Assembly (NCBI RefSeq): GCF_001750725.1
Contig: NZ_CP017279.1
Coordinates: 4,650,001-4,714,000, forward strand
Direction of reading: 5' to 3'
DNA from: Enterobacter ludwigii
GTDB taxonomy: Bacteria; Pseudomonadota; Gammaproteobacteria; Enterobacterales; Enterobacteriaceae
DNA: 64,000 bases
Shown: piece by piece, positions 21,295 to 30,814 of the stretch
Layout: each line of letters begins with the position of its first letter
Numbering within the stretch: position 1 is the stretch's first letter
The notes under the pieces: model-generated
The model's input: only the letters and a program-made list of their open reading frames with translations
What the model was told of the DNA's origin: nothing
The model's database searches: none
Position numbers and translations under genes: made by a program

Positions 21295-22711
21295 TGATTT
21301 GAGAAGCTTCCTGCAGGCGCTCGATGAGCAAGGGCAACTGCTGAAAATTGAAGAAGAGGTGAATGCAGAACCGGACCTGGCCGCGGCAGCCAACGCCACA
21401 GGCCGTATTGGTGACGGCGCACCGGCGCTGTGGTTCGATAATATTCGCGGGTTTACCGATGCCCGGGTGGTAATGAACACCATTGGTTCCTGGCAGAATC
21501 ACGCCATTTCTATGGGACTGCCCGCGAACACCCCCGTCAAAAAACAGATTGATGAGTTTATTCGCCGCTGGGATAAATTCCCCGTCACGCCAGAGCGCCG
21601 TGCAGATCCCGCCTGGGCTCAAAATACGGTGGAGGGTGAAGACATTAACCTTTTCGACATCCTGCCGCTGTTCCGTCTGAACGACGGTGACGGCGGTTTT
21701 TACCTCGACAAAGCGTGCGTCGTTTCGCGCGATCCGCTTGATGCGGATAACTTCGGCAAGCAGAACGTCGGTATCTATCGCATGGAAGTGAAGGGAAAAC
21801 GCAAGCTGGGTCTGCAACCGGTTCCGATGCACGATATCGCCCTGCATTTGCATAAAGCGGAAGAGCGCGGTGAAGATCTGCCGGTCGCGATTACGCTTGG
21901 CAATGATCCGATTATTACACTTATGGGCGCGACGCCGCTGAAATACGATCAATCTGAGTATGAGATGGCCGGTGCGCTGCGCGAAAGCCCCTATCCCATT
22001 GCGACGGCACCGCTGACCGGCTTTGATGTACCGTGGGGATCTGAAGTCATTCTGGAAGGGGTGATTGAAGGCCGCAAGCGCGAAATCGAAGGACCCTTTG
22101 GTGAGTTTACCGGGCACTACTCTGGTGGCCGTAACATGACGGTGGTGCGTATTGATAAAGTGTCTTACCGCACAAAACCCATTTTTGAATCCCTCTACCT
22201 CGGCATGCCGTGGACCGAAATTGACTACCTGATGGGCCCGGCTACCTGTGTACCGCTCTACCAGCAGCTGAAAGCAGAATTTCCGGAAGTGCAGGCGGTC
22301 AATGCCATGTATACCCACGGTTTGCTGGCGATTATCTCCACCAAAAAACGCTACGGTGGCTTTGCCCGCGCAGTCGGCTTACGTGCTATGACCACGCCGC
22401 ACGGCCTGGGCTACGTGAAGATGGTGATTATGGTGGATGAAGACGTTGACCCGTTCAACCTGCCGCAGGTGATGTGGGCGCTGTCCTCGAAGGTGAACCC
22501 GGCGGGCGATCTGGTGCAGTTGTCGAATATGTCGGTGCTTGAACTGGACCCGGGCTCCAGCCCGGCAGGCATTACCGACAAACTGATTATTGATGCCACC
22601 ACGCCTGTTGCACCCGACAACCGGGGCCACTTCAGCCAGCCGGTACAGGATTTACCTGAAACCAAGGCCTGGGCCGAAAAACTGACTGCGATGCTGGCTG
22701 CACGCCAATAA
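21284..22711 (+). CDS. kpdC: UbiD-family non-oxidative hydroxyarylic acid decarboxylase, subunit C
   Basis: This 475-residue UbiD-family enzyme uses prenyl-FMN to decarboxylate hydroxybenzoates such as 4-hydroxybenzoate to phenols. It starts MAFDDLRSFLQALDEQGQLL, within the end of kpdB. Family segments include QNVGIYRMEVKGKRKLGLQP, EFTGHYSGGRNMTVVRIDKV, with the conserved glutamates of the UbiD active site in EIEGPFGEFTG. The upstream open frame (to 21209) is the kpdB region and is not counted. Exact substrate cannot be read from sequence. Confidence 0.9.
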   Translation: MAFDDLRSFLQALDEQGQLLKIEEEVNAEPDLAAAANATGRIGDGAPALWFDNIRGFTDARVVMNTIGSWQNHAISMGLPANTPVKKQIDEFIRRWDKFPVTPERRADPAWAQNTVEGEDINLFDILPLFRLNDGDGGFYLDKACVVSRDPLDADNFGKQNVGIYRMEVKGKRKLGLQPVPMHDIALHLHKAEERGEDLPVAITLGNDPIITLMGATPLKYDQSEYEMAGALRESPYPIATAPLTGFDVPWGSEVILEGVIEGRKREIEGPFGEFTGHYSGGRNMTVVRIDKVSYRTKPIFESLYLGMPWTEIDYLMGPATCVPLYQQLKAEFPEVQAVNAMYTHGLLAIISTKKRYGGFARAVGLRAMTTPHGLGYVKMVIMVDEDVDPFNLPQVMWALSSKVNPAGDLVQLSNMSVLELDPGSSPAGITDKLIIDATTPVAPDNRGHFSQPVQDLPETKAWAEKLTAMLAARQ

Positions 22712-22721
22712 GGAGGAAAAG

Positions 22722-22958
22722 ATGATATGTCCACGTTGTGCTGATGAGCATATTGAGGTGATGGCAACATCACCGGTGAAAGGGGTCTGGACTGTCTATC
22801 AGTGCCAGCATTGTCTGTATACCTGGCGTGACACGGAGCCGCTACGCCGGACCCACCGCGATCATTATCCGCAAGCGTTTCGCATGACGCAGAAGGATAT
22901 CGATGACGCACCACAGGTGCCGACGATCCCGCCGTTACTGGCCGACGATAAGCGCTAA
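22722..22958 (+). CDS. kpdD: Hydroxyarylic acid decarboxylase small subunit D
   Basis: This 78-residue protein carries a zinc-ribbon-like pair CPRC (3-6) and CQHC (28-31), then TWRDTEPLRRTHRDHYPQAF. It matches the small D subunit that accompanies the UbiX/UbiD pair in kpd/ecd operons. Its role in the complex is poorly defined. It starts 10 bp after kpdC, behind an AGGAGG ribosome site, and ends just before a REP element. Confidence 0.85.
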   Translation: MICPRCADEHIEVMATSPVKGVWTVYQCQHCLYTWRDTEPLRRTHRDHYPQAFRMTQKDIDDAPQVPTIPPLLADDKR

Positions 22959-22963
22959 AAAAA

Positions 22964-23052
22964 GCCGGGTGGCGGTTTCGCCTTACCCGGCCTGTTTGTT
23001 TCAGATACCGCTACTTCCCGGCAGGCCCGGTAAGCATTGCGCCACCGGGTGC
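22964..23052. repeat. REP/BIME element between kpdD and mutS
   Basis: Two REP-like units in opposite orientation: a hairpin starting GCCGGGTGGCGGTTTCGCC and ending TTACCCGGC (22964-22991), then GCAGGCCCGGTAAGCATTGC followed by GCCACCGGGTGC (23021-23052). It lies between convergent kpdD and mutS, the usual place for BIMEs, and may also protect mRNA 3' ends. Confidence 0.8.
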
Positions 23053-23055
23053 AGA

Positions 23056-25617
23056 TTACACCAGGCTTTTCAGGCGATAAATCCACTCCAGCGCCTGACG
23101 CGGCGTGAGCGAGTCCGGATCGAGATTTTCCAGCGCCTCAACGGCCGGTGACGTCTCTTCTGCCGGGGCTAGCAACGACATTTGCGTGCCATCAATCTGC
23201 GTGGCCGCGGCATTCGGTGACAGGCTCTCCAGCTCACGCAATTTCTGGCGCGCACGTTTGATCACCTCTTTTGGAACCCCCGCCAGCGCGGCCACGGCCA
23301 GGCCATAACTCTTGCTCGCGGCACCATCCTGTACGGTGTGCATAAAGGCGATGGTATCGCCGTGTTCCAGCGCATCGAGGTGGACGTTTGCCACGCCTTC
23401 CATCTTTTCTGGCAACTGTGTCAGCTCGAAATAGTGGGTTGCGAACAGCGTCATTGCCTTGATCTTATTGGCAAGGTTTTCAGCGCAGGCCCATGCCAGT
23501 GACAGACCATCATAGGTTGATGTTCCGCGCCCGACTTCATCCATCAATACCAGGCTGTATTCGGTCGCGTTATGCAGAATATTGGCGGTTTCGGTCATCT
23601 CCACCATAAAGGTTGAGCGGCCGCTGGCCAGATCGTCCGCTGCCCCGACACGGGTAAAGATACGGTCGATAGGGCCAATCTCCACTTTTTGCGCAGGAAC
23701 GTAGCTGCCGATATAGGCGAGCAGAGCGATAAGCGCCGTCTGGCGCATATAGGTACTTTTACCGCCCATGTTTGGACCGGTAATGATCAGCATTCTTCTC
23801 TGCGGCGACAGGCTTAGCGGGTTGGCGATGAACGGCTCGTTCAGCACCCGTTCCACAACCGGATGACGGCCTTCGGTGATGCGAATACCGGGTTTATCGG
23901 TAAAGGTCGGGCAGGTGTAGTTCAGCGTTTCAGCGCGTTCTGCCAGGTTGACCAGCACGTCCAGCTCTGCCAGCGCACTGGCGCTTGACTGCAGGTCTGC
24001 AAGGTGCGGCATCAGCATGTCGAACAGCTCTTCATACAGCTGTTTCTCCAGCGCCAGCGCCTTGCCTTTCGAGGTGAGAACTTTGTCCTCATACTCTTTC
24101 AGTTCAGGGATAATGTAACGCTCAGCGTTTTTCAGCGTCTGGCGGCGCACGTAGTGGATGGGGGCCAGATGGCTTTGTCCACGGCTGATCTGAATGTAGT
24201 AACCGTGAACCGCGTTATAGCCCACTTTGAGGGTATCGAGCCCAAGGCGTTCGCGCTCGCGAATTTCCAGCTTTTCCAGGTAGTCCGTGGCACCGTCGGC
24301 CAGCGCACGCCATTCATCCAGCTCTTCGTTGTAGCCCGGGGCAATTACGCCGCCGTCACGCACCAGAACCGGAGGTGCGTCAATAATGGCGCGTTCGAGC
24401 AGCTCGCGCAGTTCGCTAAATTCACCCATGGTTTCACGCAGTTTCTGCACCGGCGCGCTATCCACATCGGCGAGCAGGCTGCGCAATTCCGGCAACTGCT
24501 GGAAGGCATGACGCATGCGGGCGAGGTCGCGCGGACGTGCCGTACGCAGCGCCAGACGCGCAAGAATACGTTCCAGATCGCCGACCTGACGCAGCACGGG
24601 CTGCAGTTCACTGTAGCGATCCTGCAACGCGGCAATCGTCTGCTGACGACAGGTAAGCGTGTCGGTATCGCGAATGGGCATATGCAGCCAGCGTTTTAAC
24701 ATACGGCTGCCCATCGGCGTCACCGTGCTGTCGAGGACGGAAGCGAGGGTGTTTTCCACGCCTCCGGCCAGATTCTGGGTGATCTCCAGATTTCGACGCG
24801 TCGCGGCATCCATAATGATGCTGTCCTGCTGACGCTCCATCGTGATCGAGCGGATATGCGGCAGGGTGGTGCGCTGGGTATCTTTGACGTACTGCAGCAG
24901 GCAACCCGCGGCACACAGTCCGCGCGGGGCGTTTTCCACACCAAAGCCAATCAGATCGCGGGTGCCAAACTGCAGATTCAACTGCTGGCGCGCGGTATCA
25001 ATTTCGAACTCCCACAGCGGACGACGGCGCAGACCGCGGCGGCCTTCAATCAGCGCCATCTCGGCAAAATCTTCGGCATAGAGCAGTTCTGCCGGGTTCG
25101 TGCGCTGCAATTCAGCCGCCATCGTTTCACGATCTGCCGGTTCGCTCAGACGAAAACGTCCGGAGCTGATATCCAGCGTCGCATAACCGAAACCTTTGCC
25201 GTCCTGCCACAGTGCTGCCAGCAGGTTATCCTGGCGCTCCTGCAGCAGGGCTTCGTCGCTGATCGTACCAGGCGTGACGATGCGCACGACTTTGCGCTCA
25301 ACCGGCCCTTTTGAGGTTGCCGGATCGCCGATCTGTTCGCAGATGGCGACTGACTCACCCTGATTCACCAGTTTCGCAAGGTAGTTTTCTACCGCGTGAT
25401 GCGGAATACCGGCCATGGGAATGGGCTCGCCTGCAGATGCGCCACGCCGGGTCAGAGAGATGTCGAGCAACTGCGACGCACGTCTGGCATCGTCATAAAA
25501 TAGCTCGTAAAAATCGCCCATACGGTAGAACAGCAAGATTTCCGGATGCTGTGCTTTCAGCTTCAGGTACTGCTGCATCATTGGCGTATGTGCGTCGAAA
25601 TTGTCGATTGTGCTCAT
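23056..25617 (-). CDS. mutS: DNA mismatch repair protein MutS
   Basis: This 853-residue ATPase recognises base mismatches and starts MutHL-dependent repair. The mismatch-binding Phe-x-Glu motif is near residue 36 ([13 protein letters not shown]). The connector, core and clamp domains follow, then the ABC ATPase with Walker [10 protein letters not shown] near 614 and [17 protein letters not shown]. The C-terminal region is PSLTP-like, ending [14 protein letters not shown]. Length equals E. coli MutS. It is convergent with kpdBCD; the rpoS-mutS interval is a known variable region in enterics. Confidence 0.97.
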   Translation of the reverse strand: MSTIDNFDAHTPMMQQYLKLKAQHPEILLFYRMGDFYELFYDDARRASQLLDISLTRRGASAGEPIPMAGIPHHAVENYLAKLVNQGESVAICEQIGDPATSKGPVERKVVRIVTPGTISDEALLQERQDNLLAALWQDGKGFGYATLDISSGRFRLSEPADRETMAAELQRTNPAELLYAEDFAEMALIEGRRGLRRRPLWEFEIDTARQQLNLQFGTRDLIGFGVENAPRGLCAAGCLLQYVKDTQRTTLPHIRSITMERQQDSIIMDAATRRNLEITQNLAGGVENTLASVLDSTVTPMGSRMLKRWLHMPIRDTDTLTCRQQTIAALQDRYSELQPVLRQVGDLERILARLALRTARPRDLARMRHAFQQLPELRSLLADVDSAPVQKLRETMGEFSELRELLERAIIDAPPVLVRDGGVIAPGYNEELDEWRALADGATDYLEKLEIRERERLGLDTLKVGYNAVHGYYIQISRGQSHLAPIHYVRRQTLKNAERYIIPELKEYEDKVLTSKGKALALEKQLYEELFDMLMPHLADLQSSASALAELDVLVNLAERAETLNYTCPTFTDKPGIRITEGRHPVVERVLNEPFIANPLSLSPQRRMLIITGPNMGGKSTYMRQTALIALLAYIGSYVPAQKVEIGPIDRIFTRVGAADDLASGRSTFMVEMTETANILHNATEYSLVLMDEVGRGTSTYDGLSLAWACAENLANKIKAMTLFATHYFELTQLPEKMEGVANVHLDALEHGDTIAFMHTVQDGAASKSYGLAVAALAGVPKEVIKRARQKLRELESLSPNAAATQIDGTQMSLLAPAEETSPAVEALENLDPDSLTPRQALEWIYRLKSLV

Positions 25618-25730
25618 GGAGTTATGATGTCCATTTCTTTGAAAATAATACGCTTTGGGCGGCTCAGTGGCCGTTAGTTCCTTCTATTGTCGCATGAAAA
25701 AAAGGTACGGCGCAGAAAAATGTCGCGGCT

Positions 25731-25961
25731 TTACGAGGTGCCTTCCTGCACTAACTCAATGACAATTTTTCCATGCTCAACCCCCACTCTGACCTGCGAA
25801 TGGGTGGTAAACCCCGCTTTTTCAAGCCAGTCGCCCTTTAAGCTCAGCGCCGCATGCACGCTGTAGCGTTTGGGTATCTTGGTGTTACGGTCTTCATGAC
25901 GCTTTCTGAAATATCCCACTTTCAAATGACGATAGGATTTGGTGATAGCGATCTCGTGCAT
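25731..25961 (-). CDS. SymE-like type I toxin-family protein
   Basis: This 76-residue basic protein resembles the SymE family: RHLKVGYFRKRHEDRNTKIP followed by ALSLKGDWLEKAGFTTHSQV and RVGVEHGKIVIELV, the SymE SpoVT/AbrB-like core. E. coli SymE is longer (about 113 residues) and is an SOS-induced toxin, kept off by the antisense RNA SymR. The ATG at 25961 has a strong GGAGG ribosome site 4 bp upstream and is preferred over an earlier TTG. A LexA-like box lies 40 bp upstream. I could not identify the antisense RNA promoter. Toxicity is inferred from the family. Confidence 0.7.
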   Translation of the reverse strand: MHEIAITKSYRHLKVGYFRKRHEDRNTKIPKRYSVHAALSLKGDWLEKAGFTTHSQVRVGVEHGKIVIELVQEGTS

Positions 25962-26000
25962 ACGGCCTCCGGACAACGTGGACAAGGGTCATTCCTGATG

Positions 26001-26016
26001 CTGTATAAAATACCAG
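26001..26016. promoter_or_regulatory. LexA-like (SOS) box upstream of the SymE-like gene
   Basis: CTGTATAAAATACCAG matches the LexA pattern CTGT-N8-ACAG with one mismatch, the CCAG ending also seen in the E. coli uvrB box. On the minus strand it covers a TATACA -10-like hexamer pointing at the SymE-like gene. Confidence 0.55.
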
Positions 26017-26094
26017 TGATTTACTGCAGGTGTGGGCTTAATACTGGAATCAGCCTTCAGAAAACAGAATGCAACACCTGAAATCAGTATCTGA

Positions 26095-26117
26095 AAGGCG
26101 TATTATAAATGCACTTT
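26095..26117. promoter_or_regulatory. Candidate NsrR operator upstream of ygbA
   Basis: Read on the minus strand, these 23 bases fit the NsrR inverted repeat (AAnATGCATTT, one base, then its complement): 9 of 10 defined bases in the first half (AAAGTGCATTT) and 7 of 10 in the second. E. coli ygbA is NsrR-repressed and induced by nitric oxide. Confidence 0.5.
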
Positions 26118-26135
26118 ATTATCTGGTGAGCCGTT

Positions 26136-26480
26136 ATGTCCGGAAAACGCATTACACGTGAGAAAGAGACGATCGCGAAAATGATCGCGCTGTATGAAAC
26201 ACAGTGTCCCCAGGCTTCGCAGGAAGAGGGGCATTATCAGGCGCTGAAAGCGTATGCCAATAAGCGCCTGGATAAATGCGTTTTTGGTGAGGAAAAACCC
26301 GCCTGTAAACAGTGCCCCGTTCACTGCTATCAGCCTGCCAGGCGCGAAGAGATGAAGCAGGTGATGCGCTGGGCTGGCCCACGTATGTTATGGCGTCATC
26401 CCATCCTGACGGTACGCCACCTGATGGATGACCGTCGCCCGGTACCGGAATTACCGGAAAAGTATCGCCCGAAAAAGTAA
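26136..26480 (+). CDS. ygbA: Nitrous oxide-stimulated promoter family protein YgbA
   Basis: This 114-residue protein belongs to the YgbA family. Four cysteines, CVFGEEKPACKQCPVHCYQP (around residues 48-65), suggest a metal or Fe-S site. The N-terminal half is KRITREKETIAKMIALYETQ. E. coli ygbA is one of the genes most strongly induced by nitric oxide, and the NsrR-like site 19 bp upstream fits this. Molecular function is not established as far as I know. Confidence 0.88.
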   Translation: MSGKRITREKETIAKMIALYETQCPQASQEEGHYQALKAYANKRLDKCVFGEEKPACKQCPVHCYQPARREEMKQVMRWAGPRMLWRHPILTVRHLMDDRRPVPELPEKYRPKK

Positions 26481-26546
26481 CCGTTCAGGCGCTTCGCTGA
26501 CAACCGTATCCCAACGCCTGCATGCGGGATCTCAGCCAGAATGACG

Positions 26547-28619
26547 CTACACCAGGCTCTCTTTATCAATCCCGAGACGTTTCATGCGCGAGAGCAGCGT
26601 GGTGCGTTTTAGCCCCAGTCGCTGGGCGGCACCTTTCGGTCCGGCCACGACACCGTTAGTCTCTTTCAGCACGCGCATGATCAGCTGATATTCGTCTTCA
26701 CCTTCCTGCGCCACGTCGGTGGCTGTAACCGGGGTTTCGGGCAGGGAAACTTCGGGCAGGGAGAGTTGCAGTACGTTACCGCGCGTCAGCAATACCGCGC
26801 GCTCAATGACGTTTTCCAGTTCACGGACGTTACCCGGCCACTCCATCGAGGAGAGGGTACGTAGCGTCTCGGCGGGGATACTGTCGATGTTGCGGCCCAT
26901 CCGGCGGGCTATTTTGGCGGTAAACGCTTTGACCAGCAGAGGGATATCTTCCGGCCGTTCACGCAGGGGCGGCAGGCAGATTGGGAAGACGTTCAGGCGA
27001 TAATAGAGGTCGCTTCGAAACTCGCGGTCGGCGACCATTTTTTTCAGATCGCGGTTGGTGGCGGCAATGAGCCGGACGTCTGTCTGGATAAGTTTGTTAC
27101 TGCCAAGACGTTCAAACTCCTGCTCCTGCAGGACGCGAAGCAGTTTGGGCTGCAGCTCCAGAGGCATGTCGCCCACTTCATCAAGGAACAACGAGCTTTT
27201 GTCCGCCAGCTCGAAACGGCCCAGACGCTGGCTGCTGGCACCGGTAAACGCGCCGCGTTCGTGGCCAAAGAGATCGCTTTCCAGCAGGCCTGCGGGCATA
27301 GCGGCGCAGTTCATCTTCACCATGCGGCGGCTGTTACGGTTGCTGAGGTTGTGGATCGCACGGGCAATCAGCTCTTTACCGGTGCCGGTTTCACCGAGGA
27401 TCAGCACCGTACTGTCACTTTGCGCCACCATCTCCACCTGTTTCAGCACGCTGTACATGGCATCGCTGCGGCCGATGATTTCGCCAAACTCGCTGTCCAC
27501 GTTGTTGAGCTGTTCCGTCAGCGCCAGGTTTTCATCCACCAGCCGTTCTTTCAGACGGTGGATCTCCTGATAAGCCAGCGCGTTATCCAGTGCGATGGAG
27601 ATACGCTCGGCAATCTGGCGCAACAGTTTCAGGTTGGCGGTGGTAAAGACGCCCTCTTCACACTGCGCCAGCTTCAGGACACCAAGCATAGTATTGCCGG
27701 ACATCAGCGGCAGCAGGCACAGCGTCTGGATTTTATTCCCCCAGGTGTTAAACAGCATCCGCTCATAAGGCGCGAGCGCATCCTGTTCGTTGAGGTTGAG
27801 CAGCAGGATCTCTTTGCTTTTAAATACCCGCTCAGAGAGCGTGCCCGCCTCATCCACTTCACTCTGTTCGTGGGCGGGGTTTGCCTCATCAAGATAGTGG
27901 GTGGAGTAGATGTTCAGCTTGCCTTTCCGGTGGCCCCGGAGCGCAATACTGATGGCGTCGATTTTGAAATAGTGGTGGATCTCTTTTGAGACTTCGCTGA
28001 CCAGCTCATCCATATCGAGGCGCGAAAGCACCGCGTTGGTGATGGCCACCAGGATCCGGAAATTGTCACGTTCGCGGCTCAGCAGGTCGTAATCCACATT
28101 ATTGGTGACGCGACTTTGAATTTGCTCCGCGACCACGGCCACAATCTGGGTGAAGGTGTGCAGGCGCTCGTATTCCGCCTCGCTCCACGGCTGGTCGGTG
28201 TGACGAATAAACTCGCAGCCGCCGAAGATATGCCCTTCCACCGCCAGTGGCAGCAGGCTGTAATGGCCGAAAGGCGGGTATAACTGACTCTGCGCCAGCA
28301 TCGGCCACGCCTCGCGGAATTCCTCAAAATTGCAGTGCAGCGCCTCCGGGCGGGAAAGAATACGCCGGACAGGACCATGAGCGAGGTAGGTTTCATCCTC
28401 GTACTCAAACGCTTTGCCATTGTCGCGCGTTGAATAGTAGCTCGCGCGATGGCTTGCGCTATGCCAGAGCACAATTGCGGCGCTGTCTGCCAGCGCTGAT
28501 TGCCTGACCAGCCGCGTCAGGGCATCGCTCAGCGCGCCAAGATCGGGCTGCTGTAAAAGTGTGCGCGTAATGTCAAACAGGCCCTGCTGTCCAAGATCGC
28601 TCATCGGTGTATACGGCAT
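26547..28619 (-). CDS. fhlA: Formate hydrogenlyase transcriptional activator FhlA
   Basis: This 690-residue sigma-54 activator senses formate and turns on the hyp, hyc and related operons. It has two GAF-type domains in the N-terminal half, an AAA+ domain with Walker [10 protein letters not shown] and the sigma-54 contact loop GAFTGA (ERGAFTGASSQRLGRFEL), and a C-terminal helix-turn-helix (GAAQRLGLKRTTLLSRMKRL). The ATG at 28619 follows GGAAAG and gives the FhlA N terminus (MPYTPMSDLGQQGLFD); an earlier in-frame TTG is less likely. It lies next to hypE, as in E. coli. Confidence 0.96.
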   Translation of the reverse strand: MPYTPMSDLGQQGLFDITRTLLQQPDLGALSDALTRLVRQSALADSAAIVLWHSASHRASYYSTRDNGKAFEYEDETYLAHGPVRRILSRPEALHCNFEEFREAWPMLAQSQLYPPFGHYSLLPLAVEGHIFGGCEFIRHTDQPWSEAEYERLHTFTQIVAVVAEQIQSRVTNNVDYDLLSRERDNFRILVAITNAVLSRLDMDELVSEVSKEIHHYFKIDAISIALRGHRKGKLNIYSTHYLDEANPAHEQSEVDEAGTLSERVFKSKEILLLNLNEQDALAPYERMLFNTWGNKIQTLCLLPLMSGNTMLGVLKLAQCEEGVFTTANLKLLRQIAERISIALDNALAYQEIHRLKERLVDENLALTEQLNNVDSEFGEIIGRSDAMYSVLKQVEMVAQSDSTVLILGETGTGKELIARAIHNLSNRNSRRMVKMNCAAMPAGLLESDLFGHERGAFTGASSQRLGRFELADKSSLFLDEVGDMPLELQPKLLRVLQEQEFERLGSNKLIQTDVRLIAATNRDLKKMVADREFRSDLYYRLNVFPICLPPLRERPEDIPLLVKAFTAKIARRMGRNIDSIPAETLRTLSSMEWPGNVRELENVIERAVLLTRGNVLQLSLPEVSLPETPVTATDVAQEGEDEYQLIMRVLKETNGVVAGPKGAAQRLGLKRTTLLSRMKRLGIDKESLV

Positions 28620-28682
28620 ATTGCTTTCCAATAGAAACTGGCAAAAAAGAGAAAGTCAGTGCTGACCGCTTTTGGCGCGGTT

Positions 28683-29693
28683 CTAGCAAATGCGGGGTAA
28701 AGGTTCCGCGTGCGGCAGATCCAGCGTCCGCTTGACGCCATACAACCCGGTCAGGCGTACCCCTTTGCGCTCAACCACTTCACCAACCAGCGCGGCCTCT
28801 TTCCCGAAAGGATGTGCCCGCAGCTGTTCAAGTACGGATTCGGCCGCCGCGCGCTCCACGCCAATGACCAGCTTGCCTTCATTTGCAAAGTTTAGCGGGT
28901 CGAGCCCGAGGAGTTCGCACAAGCCGCGAACGGCAGGCTTAACGGGCAGCGCGCGTTCAGTGAGTTCAATACCCAGACCGCAGCGTGCCGCGAACTCATG
29001 TACCACGGCGTTAACCCCGCCGCGGGTCGCATCGCGCAGGGCTTTCACGCCCGGAAGGGAACGCAGGGTCTGGATAAGCGGGGTCAGTACCGCGCAATCA
29101 CTGCGTAATTCTCCGTCCAGCCCCAGGCCTTCACGCAGGTTCAGGATCGTCGCCCCGTGGCAGCCCAGCGATCCGCTGACGATCAGCACGTCGCCGACGG
29201 CAAGCTGCTGCGCGCCCCAGTGAATGTCGGCAGGGATCGCCCCCATGCCGGCGGTATTGATGAACAGTTTGTCGGCTGCGCCACGCTGGACCACTTTGGT
29301 GTCGCCGGTGACGATGGCGATACCCGCCTCGCGTGCCGTGTGCGCCATGCTGCTGACGACCGCAGAGAGCGTCTCCATCGGCAGCCCCTCTTCAAGAATA
29401 AAGCCGCAGGAGAGAAAGCGCGGAACAGCGCCGCTGACGGCCACGTCGTTTGCTGTGCCGCAGACCGCGAGCTTGCCGATATCGCCGCCCGGGAAGAACA
29501 GCGGGTCAATCACGTAGCTGTCGGTGGAAAAGGCCAGCCTGTCGCCCTGCGTGGTCAGGGTGGAGAGGTCAATGCGGGCCTGATCCTCCTGCTCCGCCAG
29601 CCAGGGGTTATCAAACGCGTCCATAAACAGACGGTTTATCAGCTGCTGCATCGCCAGGCCGCCGCTGCCGTGTGCCATTTCAACCGTATTCAT
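28683..29693 (-). CDS. hypE: Hydrogenase maturation factor HypE
   Basis: This 336-residue PurM/AIR-synthase-like ATPase dehydrates a carbamoyl group on its own C-terminal cysteine to cyanide for the NiFe site. The C-terminal acceptor motif PRIC is present. ATP-site segments are GTANDVAVSGAVPRFLSCGF and VTGDTKVVQRG. Its start overlaps the hypD stop by 4 bp. It is the last gene of hypABCDE. Confidence 0.96.
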   Translation of the reverse strand: MNTVEMAHGSGGLAMQQLINRLFMDAFDNPWLAEQEDQARIDLSTLTTQGDRLAFSTDSYVIDPLFFPGGDIGKLAVCGTANDVAVSGAVPRFLSCGFILEEGLPMETLSAVVSSMAHTAREAGIAIVTGDTKVVQRGAADKLFINTAGMGAIPADIHWGAQQLAVGDVLIVSGSLGCHGATILNLREGLGLDGELRSDCAVLTPLIQTLRSLPGVKALRDATRGGVNAVVHEFAARCGLGIELTERALPVKPAVRGLCELLGLDPLNFANEGKLVIGVERAAAESVLEQLRAHPFGKEAALVGEVVERKGVRLTGLYGVKRTLDLPHAEPLPRIC

Positions 29694-30811
29694 GCTTCAG
29701 ACTCCTGATTGCGATACTGATACCACGCGGCACACGCCCCTTCGGAAGAGACCATCAGCGCGCCAAAAGCCGTTTGCGGGTTACAGGTGTTGCCAAATAA
29801 CGGGCAGTAATGGGGTTTGCATTTGCCGGTGAGGACTTCGCCACAGCGGGCCCGCGGATCGTCACACACCTGTTGCGGCTGCGGGCGGAAGTGGGCTTCG
29901 GCGTCGAACGACCGGTAGGCTGGCGTCAGGCGCACGCCGGACTCTGCAATCAGCCCCAGACCACGCCATTCGCTGTCGCCCTCGACGCTAAATACCTCGG
30001 CTATCGCCTGCTGGGCCACCACATTTCCACTGTCGGGGACGACACGGCGGTACTGATTTTCTACTGCACTCTGGGCTGCTATTTTCTGCTCAACCAGCAT
30101 GGTCACGCCTTGCAGTAGATCAAGAGGTTCGAAACCAGCCACCACTAAAGGCCGTTCGAACTGTTCAGCGATAAAGCCGTAGGCCGCCGTCCCGATAACC
30201 ATGCTGACATGGCCCGGCGCCAGAAAAGCGTCAATTCCGTTGTCCGGCTCTTCAAGCAGGCTGCGTAACGTCGGGATGAGCGTAATGTGCTGGCAAAAAA
30301 AGAAAAAGTTATCAATGTTGCGGGCTTTGGCCTGCTGCAGCGTGATGGCCGTGGCGGGCATGGTGGTTTCAAAACCAAGCCCGAAAAAGACGACTTTGCG
30401 GCCGGGGTTATGGGTGGCCAGCGTCAGGGCATCCATCGGCGAGTACACGATCCTGATATCCGCGCCCCGGGCTTTTGCCTGCAGCAGCGAGCCGTTTTTG
30501 CCCGGCACGCGCATCGCATCGCCAAAGGTACAGAAAATCACGTCAGGCTGGTGGGCTATCTCAAGGCAGGCGTCGATGCGTCCCATCGGCAGGACGCACA
30601 CCGGGCAGCCGGGGCCATGGATAAACTCGATGTTTTCCGGCAGAAGCTGGTCGAGGCCAAATTTAAAGATGGCATGCGTATGCCCGCCACAGACTTCCAT
30701 AATACGCAGCGGCTTTTCGGCGGTATAGCTCAGCCGTGCCGCCCGTGTTTTCAGATGTTCAATCAGCTGCATCACCTGCTCAGGCGCGCGATATTCATCA
30801 ACGTAGCGCAT
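29690..30811 (-). CDS. hypD: Hydrogenase formation protein HypD
   Basis: This 373-residue scaffold protein carries a 4Fe-4S cluster and, with HypC, assembles the Fe(CN)2CO unit. Key conserved segments are the MEVCGGHTHAIFKFGL cysteine motif, HGPGCPVCVLP, and the C-terminal cluster cysteines in RCGEVLTGKCKPHYCPLFG. It starts 3 bp after hypC. Confidence 0.96.
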   Translation of the reverse strand: MRYVDEYRAPEQVMQLIEHLKTRAARLSYTAEKPLRIMEVCGGHTHAIFKFGLDQLLPENIEFIHGPGCPVCVLPMGRIDACLEIAHQPDVIFCTFGDAMRVPGKNGSLLQAKARGADIRIVYSPMDALTLATHNPGRKVVFFGLGFETTMPATAITLQQAKARNIDNFFFFCQHITLIPTLRSLLEEPDNGIDAFLAPGHVSMVIGTAAYGFIAEQFERPLVVAGFEPLDLLQGVTMLVEQKIAAQSAVENQYRRVVPDSGNVVAQQAIAEVFSVEGDSEWRGLGLIAESGVRLTPAYRSFDAEAHFRPQPQQVCDDPRARCGEVLTGKCKPHYCPLFGNTCNPQTAFGALMVSSEGACAAWYQYRNQESEA

Positions 30812-30814
30812 GGT

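Noticed and set aside
24004..24699. A 231-codon plus-strand frame opposite mutS
   Set aside because: Antisense shadow, no ribosome site, no family features.
25962..25985. An upstream TTG start for the SymE-like protein
   Set aside because: The ATG at 25961 has a GGAGG ribosome site at the right distance; the TTG does not.
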